From NCBI GenBank assembly GCA_026260175.1, contig JAKCWW010003699.1:1-32700 (forward strand): DNA of 32,700 nucleotides, in the 5' to 3' direction. This stretch comes from Reticulitermes lucifugus (Eukaryota; Arthropoda; Insecta; Blattodea; Rhinotermitidae). The notes under the pieces were generated by a model. That model was not told the origin of the DNA and did no database searches. It saw only the letters and a program-made list of their open reading frames with translations. The position numbers and the translations under genes are program-made. This document shows, piece after piece, positions 30,761 to 32,700 of this stretch; position 1 is the first letter of the stretch, and the number at the start of each line of letters is the position of its first letter.

Positions 30761-32077
30761 TTCAGATTGACTTTCCGGCCCAACCCCATATATTGTAAAA
30801 ACAGACGACGCTTTCATGCGATAGTAAGGTATGTCCGTAAGTTCTCGCTTTCCTGCGCCAAGGTCAGCGAATCAGCTGAACCCGACCTTTATAAATTCTC
30901 TCTACAGCCATATACGTATGGCACATTCTGTTCACTTCTTATGGAGACGATGACGTACTGCACCTGAAATATGGACCAATATGCAGTTCGACTTGGGAAA
31001 AGACACGGTCGTATACTTCTGTTAAAATAAGATATGTAAAGTGTAATCCATCTTGCACTCCTCTATTGTCTTAATCAGTGTCTCACAACATTTCTTCCAT
31101 GGAGAAACCTATAAAACAATTTTTCATATCCCGAAAAACCCCTACATATGAAAACGTTTACAGACTAGAAAACAAAGAGTCAGTTGGTAGCTCACAGAGA
31201 TTATTCCAGTATTGCAAACTACCGGACATAAATTCCCGCTATATTTCGAGGTATATTTGGAATTTTTCGCGGTGTTCAAAAAATGGTAACGTACTTACTC
31301 CACGATTTCTAGCGAAACCCCTAATGATGTTATGCGTAACCCTGGCTGGGAAACACTAGTCTCATTGGTCATATACTGCATATATAAACCAGTCGCGTGG
31401 CAGAACTAATGGCTAAAAATTTCTACCACAAACCACTACAGGCTTAGATGACAACTGATATCAAAGCTATAGAAAACAGTCCTATGAATTATCTTGATTG
31501 TGCACGTCATTAAATACTTTACACACAGACATTAGAAACAGGCAAATTTTTAGAAGCGAGTGTTTCTATAATTTCGAAAGGGCTCAAAGTTTGATTCCTG
31601 ATTTCTTTCCGCATACGTAAGCTTGTACTGCAATTATGTGGCAGACAACATAAGCGCTAGGAATTGCCAATACACAACCACATTCCTACTGCTGAAGACC
31701 CATGTTTCATACATGTGCGCCACGCCGAAAATTATCTGAAATGAAATATATAACTTTATTATATCTACATGTTCAATCATATACAATTTTTTCTACAATG
31801 CACTTTTTTGGAGAAAGTGACGAAGTTAAATTTGAAATTTATACAAAATAGGTGTTACACTGGAAGTGCATAATCAAACTTAACATGGCACGCCAAACAC
31901 ATCAAATACACATTTAATAAAAATTCGTAAGACAGCTGCGGCACTAAAACAAGATAACAGTTGAACGGGCTGACCTCATTACGTTCCCATCATGCTTTTG
32001 TTTCATGCACCTCGTGTAAATAACACTTTACGAAAGAAGAGTATGTGTACAGTTTTCTGGGAAGAGACACTATTCTA
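30761..32077. other. unassigned, no gene seen
   Basis: ORFs at 30767-30967 and 31078-31359 (66 and 93 codons) have no recognisable domain. AGTTTGATTCCTG at 31589-31601 is faintly B-box-like without an A box. Confidence 0.45.
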
Positions 32078-32240
32078 CCCTGAAGATGGAAGCAGTTGGT
32101 TCCTCAAAAACGTTGGTAAATTTATACCAAATTATGGCATTAGCGGCCAGTCCTGTACAATTTTACTCCATTAATACACATTCGTTCGCAGTTATACCAG
32201 ATGACACTGCGTCATATCCCAGAAGATGGTATTTTTCAGT
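32078..32240 (+). mobile_element. CGTTGGTA family, copy g
   Basis: CCCTGAAGATGGAAGCAG (32078-32095), stem II GGAA (32088-32091) with TTCC (32100-32103), AAAACGTTGGTAAATTT, and about 100 bp later the terminal block CATATCCCAGAAGATGG. GAAAC is mutated to AAAAC. It keeps CTGAAGAT, linking the CGTTGG family to the CATG-type HHR-like cores. GTTGGTAAATTTATACCAA forms a 6-bp hairpin just after. The spacing to the terminal block is longer than in copies a and d, suggesting an insertion. Confidence 0.55.
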
Positions 32241-32636
32241 GCCGCTATGAGAATCTCAAAACCTCACAACGTATTACAAGTTTTCTTTCTGGGGTAATTA
32301 AATTTTCAACACAAAATATAATTTGGGCGGACTTTAATGCATAAAATTCATCCGGAAATCAATAATGGGCCTACGGAAAGCTGAGCTACTTAGGCCGTAC
32401 AGCACTTACAGCAAATAAGCACTACGAGAAAACTTTTACTCTGCTTCGCACAGCGGAATCATCATCGTACTTCCCAAGTATCCAACTCAGTTAACACAAA
32501 TTTTTGTTGCGTATAATAAAGAAGCGAAATAGCGTCAAGAAATATTGCACGGATGTCAATAAACATCCATAAATCGACATATTTCATTTCTACTGAATAT
32601 TTTTGACAATGACGTGAAGTACAGTCCTGGAAGCTG
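32241..32636. other. unassigned, no gene seen
   Basis: No recognisable feature before the terminal microsatellite. Confidence 0.5.
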
Positions 32637-32656
32637 TTGTGTGTGTGTGTGTGTGT

Positions 32657-32700
<44 letters not shown>
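32637..32700 (+). repeat. (TG)n microsatellite running off the window
   Basis: About 31 GT/TG units with one AT interruption near 32661. The true length is unknown because the window ends inside it. Confidence 0.95.

Noticed and set aside
1..32700. CRISPR arrays, operons, bacterial promoters, telomeric repeats
   Set aside because: No regularly spaced direct repeats, no dense coding, and no (TTAGG)n arrays were seen.

Overview
This is insect nuclear DNA, most likely from a polyneopteran and probably a cockroach or termite. The evidence is the high density of decayed tRNA-derived SINEs, the C-terminal end of a non-LTR retrotransposon of a type I associate with Blattodea, mariner-like terminal sequence, dinucleotide microsatellites, and the lack of any long ORF. 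I found no host protein-coding exon, no functional tRNA or rRNA gene, no CRISPR and no prokaryotic signal. The window looks like intergenic or deep intronic DNA. The species assignment is inference.

Layout. 1-350: mariner-like end against a SINE relic, then a hairpin and a hammerhead-ribozyme-like (HHR-like) core. 350-5300: mostly unassigned, with one purine tract (1140-1480) and one pyrimidine tract (4381-4640). 5348-5440: hairpin with perfect 24-bp arms. 5896-6932: two more HHR-like cores flanking a young SINE with a perfect 14-bp target-site duplication. 7400-10078: SINE relics. 10746-10883: the best HHR-like element, with about 50-nt inverted arms. 11560-11665: a relic of a second HHR-like family. 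12560-13190: LINE 3' end. 14650-17500: a cluster of the second family, including two foldback copies. 17740-25365: LINE 3' fragments, SINEs and microsatellites. 28692-29343: a composite of palindromes, inverted repeats and two HHR-like cores. 29484-32290: SINEs and one more member of the second family. 32637-32700: (TG)n running off the end.

The main observation is a recurring motif, CTGANGAT - short stem-loop - GAAAC(ATGT or GTYGG), found about a dozen times on both strands and often inside inverted repeats. Its layout matches a type I hammerhead core with a palindromic, dimer-type stem III, as known from Penelope-like retroelements and some satellites. One subfamily, read antisense, encodes the YRRFG-type peptide that I associate with repeat-derived insect gene predictions. 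Self-cleavage is not shown here, and every copy carries at least one departure from the canonical core.
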